The notes beneath the pieces were generated by a model, which did not search any database, was not told where the DNA came from, and was given only the letters and a program-made list of their open reading frames with translations. Below are positions 10,645 through 18,336 of a stretch of DNA of 58,236 nucleotides, piece after piece; position 1 is the stretch's first letter; every line of letters begins with the position of its first letter. The translations under genes and the position numbers were made by a program. Source of the DNA: an uncultured Pseudomonadales bacterium (GTDB lineage: Bacteria; Pseudomonadota; Gammaproteobacteria; Pseudomonadales; Azotimanducaceae); NCBI GenBank assembly GCA_937921865.1, contig CAKZWF010000077.1, forward strand, positions 1 to 58,236, given 5' to 3'.

Positions 10645-12306
10645 TCAGTTTGCGTAGAGGCTCGGCAGCCGCTCGCTGCGATAGACGGCCCAGCCGATTG
10701 GGTCATCGTCGCCGCGGGCGTCGACGACCAGTTCAAACACCTTTTCGGGTTGGTCGCTGTGAGTGACTTCAACGATCCGCGCCCAGTGCTCGCCGCCAAC
10801 AATCTGATCTGATGGGCGACCTTGTTCGTCGCGAATGCGGCCACCGTCGGTAATCAACACATTGCCAGTAATTGGCAATCTGTCGGCTTCACTGATGAAG
10901 GGCGAGTAGAAGACCTCATTTTCCGGGTTGCCATAACTCCAGGCCTGGCGGACGGTCTTCGAGGCAGCATCAATCTGGTATTCCACTGCGCGGCTGTAGC
11001 TGTTTTCAGCTGTCGCGGCGACCTGAGGTGGAAAAGCGCGGAAATTGCCGTTGTCGAAAATAATCAGTGAGCCATCTGCGGTTATTTCAGCTGCGTGCTG
11101 ATGAAACTGCCATTCGAATTCGTCACCTTCCGGTGTCAGCAGATATTGATTCCAGGGATCCTGCCAGCCGTCATGGGTACCGAGAATCCAGTTAAGTTCG
11201 CCATTTGTCCGCGAGAAGCTGATGACCGCTTCCTGATGGCGGAGCGAGACCAGAATCGAATCGGCCTCGGCGTGGTAGAAAACACTGTTTCCGTGTGACC
11301 AGTCTCTGGTGCCACCTTCGACATCTTCGTAAGCCCAGATATCCCATATTCCTCCAAGCGATTCATAGCCCAGGCGCCGCACATCCAGAAGATCCATCAG
11401 CTTCCACTCGTTGACGATAGTACCGTCTCGCGCAAACTCGACAACCACATCGCCAATCACGTTGGCAGGAGCAGTAGCCGATTCCCCATCTTCGATGGAG
11501 GTTGGGTAGTCGTCTATCCGTCGCATTTCGGTTGACAGGACTAACAAATTACCCGACGGCATCTGCTGGATATCGTGGTGAAATGTTTCGGTGGCAACCG
11601 GGATAGAACCCTCTGGGACCAGTTCATTGGCTTCCCGGGCTGGATGTTCTGCCGCATGCCAGCTTGTGACAACATTGCCGAGCATGTCCGACTCTTCTAA
11701 TCGGTTGTAGCCGACCAGCGTCAGCAGGTGGTCGCTCGGTGATCGAAAGGTGTCCTCAAACAGATGGTCACCTCTGCGATACCAGACAACCTCACCCTGT
11801 TCATCGACAGCGACAGCAAGACCGTATTCATCATCGGGTTCTTCTCCATCCGGCCATCGCATCAGGGCAAACAGGGTAACCCCGGGTTCCATCTTGGCGG
11901 GGTTGCTGACCAATACATCAAGGGCAGGGAAGTCGTCAGGCAGCGGCGCGGTAGTGAATTCCAGCTGGGTGGAGGCTGTAACCTTGCCAGCCTCATTTCG
12001 AGCGAACACTGTTACCAGGTGTTGTCGATCAGGTCTTAAGCCGAGCACGGGAAGCGAATGACTCAGCGAATACGCAGAAGGTGTTGGTATCTTCCATTCG
12101 CGCTTTCCGTCGCTCACCTGGATATCAAGAACGGTTGGTTCATTTGTCGCTGCATTGACGATTGCAGCCAGAGGCACAGCAGGATTAGGGTTTTCTGTGA
12201 TCGTCGGATCAGCGGTAAATGTTGGGGTGGAGATGTCATCACAACCGGTGCTGAACAGCATCAGCGTACAGACAGCAAGAACCGCAGCCAGGCGTAGAAG
12301 CGTCAT
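10645..12306 (-). CDS. Arylsulfotransferase (ASST)-like lipoprotein
   Basis: This is a 553-residue exported lipoprotein. The signal peptide ends with the lipobox FSTGC (C22). The N-terminal 100 residues look like a beta-sandwich (VFARNEAGKVTASTQLEFTT). The rest is a beta-propeller of arylsulfotransferase type. The histidine segments ETFHHDIQQMPSGN, WSHGNSVFY followed by SLRHQEAVISF, and FQHQ-type FHQHAAEI correspond to the active-site positions of AssT, which transfers sulfate from one phenol to another through a sulfo-histidine intermediate. It lacks obvious partners such as DsbL/DsbI. A strong AAAGGAGAG Shine-Dalgarno precedes the ATG. It is divergent from the hotdog-like gene. The family assignment is good, the donor and acceptor unknown. 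Confidence 0.8.
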   Translation of the reverse strand: MTLLRLAAVLAVCTLMLFSTGCDDISTPTFTADPTITENPNPAVPLAAIVNAATNEPTVLDIQVSDGKREWKIPTPSAYSLSHSLPVLGLRPDRQHLVTVFARNEAGKVTASTQLEFTTAPLPDDFPALDVLVSNPAKMEPGVTLFALMRWPDGEEPDDEYGLAVAVDEQGEVVWYRRGDHLFEDTFRSPSDHLLTLVGYNRLEESDMLGNVVTSWHAAEHPAREANELVPEGSIPVATETFHHDIQQMPSGNLLVLSTEMRRIDDYPTSIEDGESATAPANVIGDVVVEFARDGTIVNEWKLMDLLDVRRLGYESLGGIWDIWAYEDVEGGTRDWSHGNSVFYHAEADSILVSLRHQEAVISFSRTNGELNWILGTHDGWQDPWNQYLLTPEGDEFEWQFHQHAAEITADGSLIIFDNGNFRAFPPQVAATAENSYSRAVEYQIDAASKTVRQAWSYGNPENEVFYSPFISEADRLPITGNVLITDGGRIRDEQGRPSDQIVGGEHWARIVEVTHSDQPEKVFELVVDARGDDDPIGWAVYRSERLPSLYAN

Positions 12307-12404
12307 TTGAACTCTCCTTTTTTATTTCTACGATCACCGCTAACCTGGGAGCCAGGCAATGATGACATTATCACATTCGTCTGGCCTGTTAGTGTATTCA
12401 CAAC

Positions 12405-12409
12405 GGAGG
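12405..12409 (+). promoter_or_regulatory. Shine-Dalgarno deciding a TTG start
   Basis: GGAGG at 12405-12409 lies 8 bases before TTG at 12418. The same frame is open upstream to 12307, but nothing before 12418 has a ribosome binding site, and the extra residues overlap the divergent promoter region. Confidence 0.75.
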
Positions 12410-12417
12410 ACATAGCG

Positions 12418-13284
12418 TTGGCAATCGAAAGTGATGTACCAGCGACCATCACCGGTCAGTGGCGTCAACCGACCAACACGGCTGCTGAGCAGAAAGGCGG
12501 CATCCATGATGATGCGACTGCAACTGATCTCGGCTTTCGCGGTGGCACCGTGGCGGGTTCAATCCACATGGAGCAGTTTGTGCCGCTTCTGGAGGCATCT
12601 TTCGGGGAGGCCTGGTGGCAATCTGGCGGGCTGTCTCTGTATTTTCTGTCTGCAACACTGGATCAGGAGCCTGTTCGGTGTTTTGTGTCGGCTGTGGATA
12701 CCGATGGCCCGATCTCTAGAGCTCGTGTCTGGATGGAAAATGAGGCGGGCACTGCGATTGTTGCCGGAACGGCATCGTGTGGTGGTTTTGATGAGCAGTC
12801 GGATTTGCGCTCCAGGCTTGCTCAGATTCGACCGCTGAACGAGCTGCGTATTCTAAAACAGATGAATCTCGGTGATCGTGTTGAGTCGGTGACGGTGCGA
12901 ATCGATGACCAACACGTTGACCGGCAACTGAAGGTGATTACTGAACCGCTCGACTGCTTTGCCAGTGATGCGCGGTTTGGTGCCAGGGTTCTGCCGATGA
13001 CGGGCATTGTGGGAATCTTCGATCCAGCGGAGCAGGAGCTTGCCAGGCCAGCTATTCAACCGTTTGTGGGACTGTACGGCGGCATCGAAATTGCCTTTCT
13101 GAATGGTCCGGTTTTTTCCGAAACGGATTATCAATCGAGCGGCGAAATAGTCGGTTTAACAGACAGTCCTAAGACCGAAGTTCTCTGGCGCGACATGCTG
13201 CTGACGAAGGATGACCAGCCGATTGCCCGCATGCTGAAGATGGACCGGCTGATGAAGAATTCTTCACCGCTGTGGCAGGACTAG
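12418..13284 (+). CDS. Hypothetical hotdog-fold (MaoC-like) protein
   Basis: With the TTG start at 12418 the protein is 288 residues, beginning MAIESDVPATITGQWRQP. The segment HDDATATDLGFRGGTVAGSI (about residues 31-50) recalls the hydratase motif region of MaoC/hotdog proteins, where a conserved Asp or His sits before a glycine-rich turn. The protein has room for two hotdog domains: residues 1-140 and 160-280. If so it could be a thioesterase or dehydratase acting on CoA esters. That fits the enoyl-CoA hydratase and PhyH genes next to it, but no catalytic residue is certain. It is convergent with the PhyH gene at 13302, with 17 bp between the stops. Confidence 0.6.
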   Translation: MAIESDVPATITGQWRQPTNTAAEQKGGIHDDATATDLGFRGGTVAGSIHMEQFVPLLEASFGEAWWQSGGLSLYFLSATLDQEPVRCFVSAVDTDGPISRARVWMENEAGTAIVAGTASCGGFDEQSDLRSRLAQIRPLNELRILKQMNLGDRVESVTVRIDDQHVDRQLKVITEPLDCFASDARFGARVLPMTGIVGIFDPAEQELARPAIQPFVGLYGGIEIAFLNGPVFSETDYQSSGEIVGLTDSPKTEVLWRDMLLTKDDQPIARMLKMDRLMKNSSPLWQD

Positions 13285-13301
13285 ATCGCTTCAGCCAGCA
13301 G

Positions 13302-14105
13302 CTATACCGGCAGTTCACCCACCTCGCCGTCGCTTGAAAAACCAAGTGCGTCGTACATGCGGTAACCGATAATGTGTCTGAGTTCCTCCGGCAGGTCGCG
13401 CGCAACTGCCGGTGGTACATCCAGATACTGATTTTCTTCCTGGCGCAGCCAGCCCAGTGAGTAGGTGAGGATGACACCGTAGCGCCAGTCGTCGGCCGTG
13501 TTTGCACCGGCGCCATGCAACGTGCCACCCAGCCAGTAAAGGACTGATCCGGCGGGCATCTCAGCGGCAAGGATCTCATCCTCGGTTGCCTGCCTGCGTT
13601 CAGGCCATCTGTGGCTGCCCGGCACAATCAGCGTCGCACCATTGTCTGCTCGAAAATCGGTAACCGCCCACATGCTGGCAACAATCAGATTAGGGCGTGG
13701 GTGGTCAAAGAAAGTAAAAGAATCGTGTTCGCGGTGCAGGATCTGCCTGCGCGCACCTGGACCTACCTCCAGTGCCGCGCTGACGTGCAGTTGGTAGCCG
13801 TACTCTGAGTTGGGCGTCAGAAAGTGATCACAAAGCGATAGACTGGTCTGGTCGAGAACCAGTTTCCCGGCAGCTGGTGACCTAGCCACCAGCGCGCTCG
13901 TTCTGCGGGTTAGCCCCGGGTAGAACTCGCTCGGATCATCATCTTGTACAACCCGGGCTTTAGCCATATGGGGGGCCAGTTCGGTTCTGACAGCATTCCG
14001 ATCGTCCTCGCTGATAAGTCCGGTAACCACCACGCAGCCAGCCTCATCCAGCGCTTGTGCAATCAGGGCGGGTGAGGTACCTGCAGACAGCTCTGGAATG
14101 TTCAT
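13302..14105 (-). CDS. Phytanoyl-CoA dioxygenase (PhyH) family protein
   Basis: A 267-residue Fe(II)/2-oxoglutarate oxygenase. The iron ligands appear to be H124 and E126 in QILHREHDSF and H197 in GGTLHGAGAN, with the 2OG-binding arginine probably R208 (DDWRYGVILTYSL). The motif is HxE rather than HxD, a variant seen in part of the PhyH family. These enzymes hydroxylate alkyl or acyl substrates, sometimes as CoA esters. It starts a minus-strand series but is the last gene by position, 80 bp downstream of the enoyl-CoA hydratase stop. AGGAATTC before the ATG serves as ribosome binding site. The exact substrate is unknown. Confidence 0.85.
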   Translation of the reverse strand: MNIPELSAGTSPALIAQALDEAGCVVVTGLISEDDRNAVRTELAPHMAKARVVQDDDPSEFYPGLTRRTSALVARSPAAGKLVLDQTSLSLCDHFLTPNSEYGYQLHVSAALEVGPGARRQILHREHDSFTFFDHPRPNLIVASMWAVTDFRADNGATLIVPGSHRWPERRQATEDEILAAEMPAGSVLYWLGGTLHGAGANTADDWRYGVILTYSLGWLRQEENQYLDVPPAVARDLPEELRHIIGYRMYDALGFSSDGEVGELPV

Positions 14106-14185
14106 ATCGAATTCCTGCTCGGTGAGTTTAAGTGTGCTCGACGCTGAGCTTTTAGAGGCTCAAGCCGGTGCGCCAGTTAGGCAGA

Positions 14186-14974
14186 TCAACGTCCCACATA
14201 CTTGGGTTCACGCTTTTCCAGAAAAGCTGCCACCCCTTCTTTTGAATCTTCGGTGGCCCTCAGTCGGGTGATCTGCTCAATCGCCCAGCGTCCAGTGTCG
14301 CGCCAGTCCGGCTCGACCGTTCTCCGCAATCCGGCTTTAAGCGCCTGCACAGCCAGCGGCGGATTGCGCGCAATCTTTCCGGCAATCTCCAGCGCTGTCG
14401 ACATCAGTTCTTCATGAGCAACACAGCGGCTGACCAGACCGATCTGGTGGGCAGTTTCCGCGTCGATGATCTCACCCGTGAACAACAGTTCGGCGGCACG
14501 TTCCCGGCCAACCAGTTGCGTTAACCGGCCAAGCCCGGGCGCGTCGCAACACAAACCGCGAATGACGAACAGCTCGCCGAATTTTGCATTTATAGAAGCA
14601 ACCCGGATATCAGCCATCAGTGCCAGTTCCATACCCCAGCCGACCGCGGGCCCGTTAACTGCGGCGATCACTGGAATATCTGTGTGCAGCAGGGCGTCCG
14701 CTGCCGGAGTGAGACCCCCGGTTTTCCGGGAGCGATCACGAAAATCTGCCGGCGCTGGTTCGGAGCCGCCCAGAATCTGTTTGACATCGTCACCGGCGCA
14801 GAAGGCTCGACCGGCTCCAGTGATCACCAGCGCTCGCGCTTCGCTACTGCGGACGGTGTCTTCCAGGTCTGCATAGAGTTGATAGGTCAGAGAATTCATC
14901 GCGTCGGGCCGATTCAGGGTGATGACGCCGACATGATCGCTGACTTCGTACAGTAGGGGTGTTGTGTCGCTCAT
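14186..14974 (-). CDS. Enoyl-CoA hydratase/isomerase family protein
   Basis: At 262 residues it is a typical single-domain crotonase. The oxyanion-hole motif GAGRAFCAGDDVKQI is near residues 54-68, and AAVNGPAVGWGMELALMADIRVAS near 106-129. The second acid position is in GELFVIRGLCCDAPGLGRL: the first Glu is present, while the usual later Glu is replaced in a CCDAPG context, so the reaction may be isomerase-like or a non-standard hydration. Expected to act on acyl-CoA in the cytoplasm. GGGAGAG precedes the ATG. It lies between the HAD gene and the PhyH gene, 50 and 80 bp from each, and could share a transcript with them. Confidence 0.9.
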   Translation of the reverse strand: MSDTTPLLYEVSDHVGVITLNRPDAMNSLTYQLYADLEDTVRSSEARALVITGAGRAFCAGDDVKQILGGSEPAPADFRDRSRKTGGLTPAADALLHTDIPVIAAVNGPAVGWGMELALMADIRVASINAKFGELFVIRGLCCDAPGLGRLTQLVGRERAAELLFTGEIIDAETAHQIGLVSRCVAHEELMSTALEIAGKIARNPPLAVQALKAGLRRTVEPDWRDTGRWAIEQITRLRATEDSKEGVAAFLEKREPKYVGR

Positions 14975-15024
14975 CTGATCTCTCCCTGAGTTGGTGAAAG
15001 CCAGTGTAATGAGCCTCGAAACAA

Positions 15025-15849
15025 TCAGTCCAGCGAAAACCGTTCGCGCAGAAATCTGGCAACGCCGTCTTCGTTGTGGTGGCCGATCACCGCTGTCGCA
15101 GCTTTCAGGACTTCAGGCTTGGCGTTGCTCGGTGCGTAGGCTTCGTCAGCCACAGCAAACATGCTGAGGTCGTTGTCACTGTCGCCGAAGCAGATTACCC
15201 GGCTGGCGCCCAGTTCGCGTCGCAGCACCTCTGCGGCGTTGCCCTTGGTCGCCTCAACATGGTGGATGTCGATCCAGTTCAGATCTGCGTCCTCCAAAGC
15301 AGTGCCCGCATAGGCCACCAGGAGCGGTTCATCGCTGATCATCAGGTCAACCGCGTCTACTCGAGCGGGCAAACCCAGGGCGCTGATGTTGGTGATTTCA
15401 GCATCCGCCGGCATCTGTGCAGCGGGAAACACACCAACACCGTCTCGATCCCGAAAGTCCTTGGCCAGTTGCTTTTCAACTTCCGTTTTCAGAGGCGGGT
15501 GGTAGACCGAGTGAACGTTGCCCGGCTCTAAAGTGAACATGAAAGGCGTCAGGTTCTGCCGGATCATAGCTCCGACAACGTGCTGAATTTCCGGAAGGGT
15601 GAGAAAGTTGTGATGACTGTAGTCTTCCTCGGTTGGATTCCAGATCAGTACACCATTTTTGAAAGCTTGAGGCAGACGGAAGTTGTGCCCTTCCAGAACT
15701 GAACGTGAGCCGTGCAGCGCGCGGCCGGTTGCTACCGTATAGGCAATGCCCATTTGCGACAGTTTTACCAGGGTTTCGCGGGTGTAGTCGGAGATCTTCG
15801 AGTTGGCGTTGAGCAGGGTGCCGTCGAGGTCAAAGACGATGAGATCCAT
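15025..15849 (-). CDS. HAD-superfamily Cof-type phosphatase
   Basis: This 274-residue protein has the HAD motifs in order: VFDLDGTLL with nucleophile D7 and acid D9, the motif II threonine in YTVATGRAL, a lysine in VEATKGNAAEVLRREL, and GDSDNDLSMF as the metal site. The cap is of the C2 (Cof/YbiV) type, placed between motifs II and III. Such enzymes dephosphorylate sugar phosphates, FMN, PLP or similar small metabolites in the cytoplasm. The gene is in a minus-strand run, but with 50-80 bp gaps and no obvious functional link to its neighbours. Confidence 0.9.
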   Translation of the reverse strand: MDLIVFDLDGTLLNANSKISDYTRETLVKLSQMGIAYTVATGRALHGSRSVLEGHNFRLPQAFKNGVLIWNPTEEDYSHHNFLTLPEIQHVVGAMIRQNLTPFMFTLEPGNVHSVYHPPLKTEVEKQLAKDFRDRDGVGVFPAAQMPADAEITNISALGLPARVDAVDLMISDEPLLVAYAGTALEDADLNWIDIHHVEATKGNAAEVLRRELGASRVICFGDSDNDLSMFAVADEAYAPSNAKPEVLKAATAVIGHHNEDGVARFLRERFSLD

Positions 15850-15932
15850 ATCTGAGCTTTGTGCAAATGAGTGGCAAGATTAACTCAATTAGACGGTGCC
15901 AGCGTGAATGTCCTCAGCTGGTATTCAAAGGG

Positions 15933-16337
15933 CTACCAATCGATATCGCGTCGATTGCTCTTTTTCATGCTGTTGCGCTTTTTCTGTTCTCCGCGGATCT
16001 TTTTCTGATTTTTTGACACCCGGGTTTGGACCCGACGTTTCACCGGTGTCTGGGCGGCTTTGATCATCTCTTTGAGCCGTGACAGCGCAGCCTCGCGATT
16101 GGCAAGTTGAGATCGGCTCGCCTCGGCGCGAATGACCAGTTCGCCTGAACTGGTCAGCCGTTGCCCGGCGATTTCCCGCAATCGGTTCTCAACCGGTGGT
16201 GTCAGGCGGAGCAGGGCGATATCAACCCGCAACATGACGGCCGTAGAGGTTTTGTTGACATGCTGGCCACCCGGTCCGGAGGCGCGGGTGAACTGCCACT
16301 GCAGCGCAGCGTCCGGAATGTCGACGTCGTTCGTCAT
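15933..16337 (-). CDS. arfB: Peptidyl-tRNA hydrolase ArfB (alternative ribosome-rescue factor)
   Basis: This is a 134-residue protein with the release-factor GGQ motif in RASGPGGQHVNKTSTAV (GGQ at residues 22-24). A long basic C-terminal tail (about residues 95-134, rich in Lys and Arg) enters the empty mRNA channel of a stalled ribosome. This is the ArfB/YaeJ layout: it hydrolyses peptidyl-tRNA on non-stop ribosomes. Length matches the family (about 138-140). It lies between the hydrolase and HAD genes on the same strand. Confidence 0.93.
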   Translation of the reverse strand: MTNDVDIPDAALQWQFTRASGPGGQHVNKTSTAVMLRVDIALLRLTPPVENRLREIAGQRLTSSGELVIRAEASRSQLANREAALSRLKEMIKAAQTPVKRRVQTRVSKNQKKIRGEQKKRNSMKKSNRRDIDW

Positions 16338-16385
16338 GCCTGGAGGTCAACTCCTGATTGTGTTCCGCCGCGTAATGGGCATTTT

Positions 16386-17111
16386 TCAGCTCAAGCGCTG
16401 GTCTAAGTAATCTGCGGTCTCGGCGAACTCAAAGGGCGGAATCGCTGTATGAATGCCCGGGTTTACGTGCAGCGTTTTGTCCTTTGTGCCCAGTTTGCCG
16501 AACAGCTCAAGTCCTGAATCCAGCGGTACAATCTCGTCGTCCCACTGCAGCAGAAAGCGAACCGGACAGTTAACCTGCGGGGCCAGGCGAACCAGATCAT
16601 CAGCGTTTGGCCCCCAGTTGCCCATCAATCCGAGCAGCGCCACTTTTATTCTTTTGTCCGATGCAGTTACCGGAAGACCCATCATCGTCCCCATAGATAA
16701 CCCCCACCAGCCTGTTGGGCGTGCGCCTTCTTCCGCTTCGATAAAGTCCAGCGCAGCAGCCCAGTCTGCGATCACACCGTTGGTGCCGCCACCTTCGTGC
16801 CACATGCGCGGAAATGCCTCCGGATCCGCAGCCATGTCTTCCGGTGCCATTTGTGTCACCGCCCGCTCACCATGACCGGGTCCATCGATGGCCATGGCTG
16901 AAATTCCCTTGCCCACCAGTAACATGGCGATCTGTTCGATGTACTCGACCTTCTTATGGGTTGTACCGCCGTGTCCAAGCAGGACCAGCCGGTTCGACTC
17001 GCCCTCCGCAGGCGTCCAGTAAACGCCGGGTACGGTCCTGCCGTCGACGTCCAGGGTGAACCCACGTTCCTGAATACTCAGCTTGAGTTCGTCTTTTCCG
17101 TTCCAGCTCAT
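16386..17111 (-). CDS. Alpha/beta hydrolase
   Basis: With the ATG at 17111 the protein is 241 residues and begins MSWNGKDELKLSIQERG. The frame is open further upstream to 17195, but those residues look non-coding. The fold motifs are LVLLGHGGTTHKK (oxyanion region), GISAMAIDGPGHGER, and the nucleophile elbow WWGLSMGTMMG with the serine in GLSMG. The acid/His are probably in LLQWDDEIVPL and NPGIHTAIP. It is likely an esterase or dipeptidyl-peptidase-like hydrolase, cytoplasmic, with no signal peptide. It diverges from the MDR gene; a 16-bp palindrome lies between them. Confidence 0.85.
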   Translation of the reverse strand: MSWNGKDELKLSIQERGFTLDVDGRTVPGVYWTPAEGESNRLVLLGHGGTTHKKVEYIEQIAMLLVGKGISAMAIDGPGHGERAVTQMAPEDMAADPEAFPRMWHEGGGTNGVIADWAAALDFIEAEEGARPTGWWGLSMGTMMGLPVTASDKRIKVALLGLMGNWGPNADDLVRLAPQVNCPVRFLLQWDDEIVPLDSGLELFGKLGTKDKTLHVNPGIHTAIPPFEFAETADYLDQRLS

Positions 17112-17207
17112 TTTTCCCAGTCCATTTCTATTTGCTGTCCCGCAACTGTTAACCAACTTTTCCGCAACTGCAACTTTGTGCGCGCCGGGTTGCACAAGCC
17201 GGTTACC

Positions 17208-17223
17208 ATTCCTGAACAGGAAT
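17208..17223. promoter_or_regulatory. 16-bp palindrome in a divergent promoter region
   Basis: ATTCCTGAACAGGAAT is a perfect 7-2-7 inverted repeat between the divergent hydrolase (start 17111) and MDR (start 17249) genes, 26 bp from the MDR ATG. Its 10-bp core CCTGAACAGG recurs as the reverse complement at 23175-23184, in another divergent region. It looks like a repressor operator. Confidence 0.4.
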
Positions 17224-17248
17224 TGATTGACGGATCGGGGAGAAGCTT

Positions 17249-18229
17249 ATGAAAGCAGCGGTGTATTACGAAGGTGGGGGTCCGCAGGTGCTGAAGTACG
17301 AGGAGGTTCCGGACCCGGTGGTTCGCCCGAAACACGTACTCATTGAAGTGCATGCGGTGAGTATCGAAGGTGGCGACGTTCTGGCCAGAGGTTTTGGTCC
17401 TGCGGGTCCGGCTCCATACTGCGGAGGTTATCTGGCATCGGGTGTGATCATTGAGGTGGGTGACGAAGTCACTGATCGGTTTGTCGGGCAGCGGGTCACT
17501 ACCGCGGATAACGGCGGCTCCCACGCAAGTCTGCGCAGTGTCGACGCGCGTTCGTCCTGGCCGATTCCGGATGACATGGAGATGATTACGGGTGCCTGTA
17601 TTCCGATTCCGTTCGGGACTGCAGACGACTCGCTGTTTGAATTCGGCAGACTAAAGGCTGGTGAGAGTGTATTGATTCACGCCGGTGCGAGCGGTACCGG
17701 ACTGGCGGGTATCCAGCTTGCCAAGCGTGCCGGGGCGACAGTTTTTGCGACCGCATCATCGACTGATCGCCTTGAACGGCTGAAAGCCTTCGGGCTCGAT
17801 CATGGCATCAACTACACAGAGGTGGATTTCGAAGCAGCCGTGCGCGAACTCACCGACGGACGGGGTCCCGATCTGATCGTGGATTCTGTTGGTGGTAAAA
17901 ATCTCGAGCAGAGTCTGGCTGCTGCCGCCTATCGCGGGCGTATTGTTTCGATGGGTGGCGTTGGCCGGGATACTTATCAGCCCAAGCTGTCGGTGATGGC
18001 TGGTCAGAATAAAACCTTTGTCAGCTACTTTCAGGGCGCTGAACTGCGATTCAACGGCCAGAGGGCGCGTGGCAATGTGCAGCGGCTGATCGAAGAGGTT
18101 GGTCGAGGTGAACTGCAGGTGGTGGTTGATCGAACCTTCAAGCTTTCAGAAGCCGCCGAGGCACATGCATTTATTGAAAGCCGAAAGGCGTTTGGACGGG
18201 TGGTGCTGGTGCCTGATGATCTGGGCTAG
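17249..18229 (+). CDS. Zinc-independent MDR oxidoreductase (quinone oxidoreductase-like)
   Basis: This 326-residue medium-chain dehydrogenase/reductase begins MKAAVYYEGGGPQVLKYEEVP, typical of NADPH:quinone reductases. It lacks the cysteine cluster and catalytic zinc ligands of alcohol dehydrogenases. The cofactor domain starts at SVLIHAGASGTGLAGIQLAK (about residues 145-164), with the AxxGxG-type NADPH motif. DLIVDSVGGKNL and the C-terminal AFGRVVLVP are family hallmarks. It reduces quinones or alpha,beta-unsaturated carbonyls in the cytoplasm. ATCGGGGAGAAGC gives a good ribosome site. The palindrome just upstream suggests its own regulator. Confidence 0.9.
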   Translation: MKAAVYYEGGGPQVLKYEEVPDPVVRPKHVLIEVHAVSIEGGDVLARGFGPAGPAPYCGGYLASGVIIEVGDEVTDRFVGQRVTTADNGGSHASLRSVDARSSWPIPDDMEMITGACIPIPFGTADDSLFEFGRLKAGESVLIHAGASGTGLAGIQLAKRAGATVFATASSTDRLERLKAFGLDHGINYTEVDFEAAVRELTDGRGPDLIVDSVGGKNLEQSLAAAAYRGRIVSMGGVGRDTYQPKLSVMAGQNKTFVSYFQGAELRFNGQRARGNVQRLIEEVGRGELQVVVDRTFKLSEAAEAHAFIESRKAFGRVVLVPDDLG

Positions 18230-18299
18230 GTCAGTGCAGTTGGCAGGATCGGATCAGTTGAAGGGCGTTGTTGATCAGGTCCGTTGAGCTGGCAGAGGC

Positions 18300-18326
18300 A
18301 TCAGGCGGCGACAGCCGCCGCCTGAT
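18300..18326. terminator. Hairpin between convergent MDR and katG genes
   Basis: Perfect 11-bp arms 18300-18310 and 18316-18326 (atcaggcggcg/cgccgcctgat) with a 5-base loop, GC-rich. It lies 71 bp after the MDR stop and 11 bp after the katG stop on the other strand. There is no long T-run on either side, so it is a terminator-like structure rather than a textbook one. Confidence 0.55.
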
Positions 18327-18336
18327 ACTTCAACGG

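Noticed and set aside
12307..12417. N-terminal extension of the hotdog-like gene from TTG at 12307
   Set aside because: No ribosome site; strong GGAGG before TTG at 12418. The extension sits in the divergent promoter region.
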